Shown piece after piece: positions 4,715 to 5,385 of a DNA stretch of 5,385 bases. Source of the DNA: Prevotella sp. (GTDB taxonomy: Bacteria > Bacteroidota > Bacteroidia > Bacteroidales > Bacteroidaceae); assembly GCA_016291915.1 (NCBI GenBank), contig JAEEZP010000054.1:1-5385 (forward strand), read 5' to 3'. The position numbers and the translations under genes are program-made. A model generated the notes under the pieces. The model was not told where the DNA came from. It saw only the letters and a program-made list of their open reading frames with translations, and did not search any database. Within the stretch, counting starts at the first letter, position 1, and each line of letters begins with the position of its first letter.

Positions 4715-5385
4715 TGGACAAAATCAACGCAATAATCACTGGTATTGGGGGTTACGTTCCTGACTATATTCTCGACAACGAGGAATTGTCCCGAATGGTT
4801 GACACCAATGATGAGTGGATTATGTCGCGTGTCGGCATCAAAGAGCGTCGTATCCTGAGTGAAGAGGGTCTCGGCACCAGCTATATGGCTCGTAAGGCTG
4901 CCAAGCAGCTCATTACGAAGACGAAGGTTGATCCTGATACTATTGATGCAATCATTGTTGCGACGAGTACAGCCGATTATCAGTTCCCCTCTACTGCAAG
5001 CATCGTCTTGGGTAAGTTGGGATTGAAAAATGCTTTTGCCTTTGATTTCTGGGGTGCTTGTTGCGGATTCCTCTTTGCGATGGATTCTGCAGCGAGTATG
5101 ATACAGAGTGGACGTTATAAGAAAGTCATCGTGATAGGTGCTGACAAGATGTCTTCTGTAACCGATTATACCGATCGTCAGACATGTCCTTTGTTTGGTG
5201 ATGGTGCGGCTGCAGTTCTTGTCGAAGCTACGGAAGAACCTAATATTGGTGTCCTTGACTCCTATTTACGCGCTGACGGAAAAGGCTTACCATTCTTACA
5301 CAAGAAAGCTGGTGGCAGTGTTTGTCCCGCAAACCATTTCACTGTCGACCATCGTCTGCACTACCTCTATCAGGAGGGACGCACC
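4714..5385 (+). CDS. fabH: 3-oxoacyl-ACP synthase III (KAS III), N-terminal 224 residues
   Basis: FabH condenses an acyl-CoA primer with malonyl-ACP to start fatty acid synthesis in the cytoplasm. The frame runs open to the window end, covering 224 of the usual 320-335 residues. The family signature DEWIMSRVGIKERRI places the CoA-contacting Trp35 and Arg39 (Trp32 and Arg36 in E. coli). FDFWGACCGF contains the active-site cysteine: Cys116 aligns with E. coli Cys112, and a second cysteine follows. GADKMSSVTDYTDR and LFGDGAAAVL match the conserved core. The catalytic His and Asn would lie beyond the window. In E. coli plsX sits between rpmF and fabH; here there is no gene between them. The ATG overlaps the rpmF stop, which fixes the start. 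Confidence 0.95.
   Translation, partial: MDKINAIITGIGGYVPDYILDNEELSRMVDTNDEWIMSRVGIKERRILSEEGLGTSYMARKAAKQLITKTKVDPDTIDAIIVATSTADYQFPSTASIVLGKLGLKNAFAFDFWGACCGFLFAMDSAASMIQSGRYKKVIVIGADKMSSVTDYTDRQTCPLFGDGAAAVLVEATEEPNIGVLDSYLRADGKGLPFLHKKAGGSVCPANHFTVDHRLHYLYQEGRT

Overview
The window looks like chromosomal DNA from a member of the Bacteroidota, most likely a Prevotella-like genus (Prevotellaceae). The reasons are the Bacteroidota-type promoter box (TAATTTTG) upstream of the DUF177 gene, mostly weak Shine-Dalgarno sites, a BlaR1-like peptidase fused to carboxypeptidase-regulatory-like and TonB C-terminal domains, and a FabH with an ACCGF active-site segment. Genus placement rests on protein recognition alone; no search was run. 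All genes read on the + strand.

Bases 1-84 are the 3' part of a 5S rRNA, so an rRNA operon ends here. A strong intrinsic terminator follows (93-132), then five tandem heptamers (133-167) and AT-rich leader DNA. At 242-1423 is a membrane sensor histidine kinase with no response regulator beside it.

The central unit (1521-3694) is a BlaI/MecI-type repressor overlapped by one base with a BlaR1-type M56 zinc metallopeptidase carrying a long envelope-facing tail. Between the kinase and the repressor gene, at 1405-1485, lie four 17-bp dyads of the form AACTAA-N5-TTAGTT, starting 21, 22 and 21 bp apart. Eight half-sites therefore fall on one face of the helix. They cover the likely repressor promoter, and the first runs into the kinase's last codons and stop. 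I read this as an autoregulatory operator array, and it is the most notable signal here. The presumed logic is that BlaR senses an envelope signal and relieves BlaI repression; the signal and wider targets are not visible.

The gap 3695-3952 holds a long hairpin (3739-3780), a 16-bp dyad (3843-3858) and a good Bacteroidota promoter with an AT-rich dyad between its elements. That promoter drives a ribosome/lipid cluster: a DUF177 (YceD-like) protein, ribosomal protein L32 (rpmF), and the first 224 codons of fabH, which overlaps rpmF by one base and runs off the window. I saw no mobile element, CRISPR array, tRNA or integration site.
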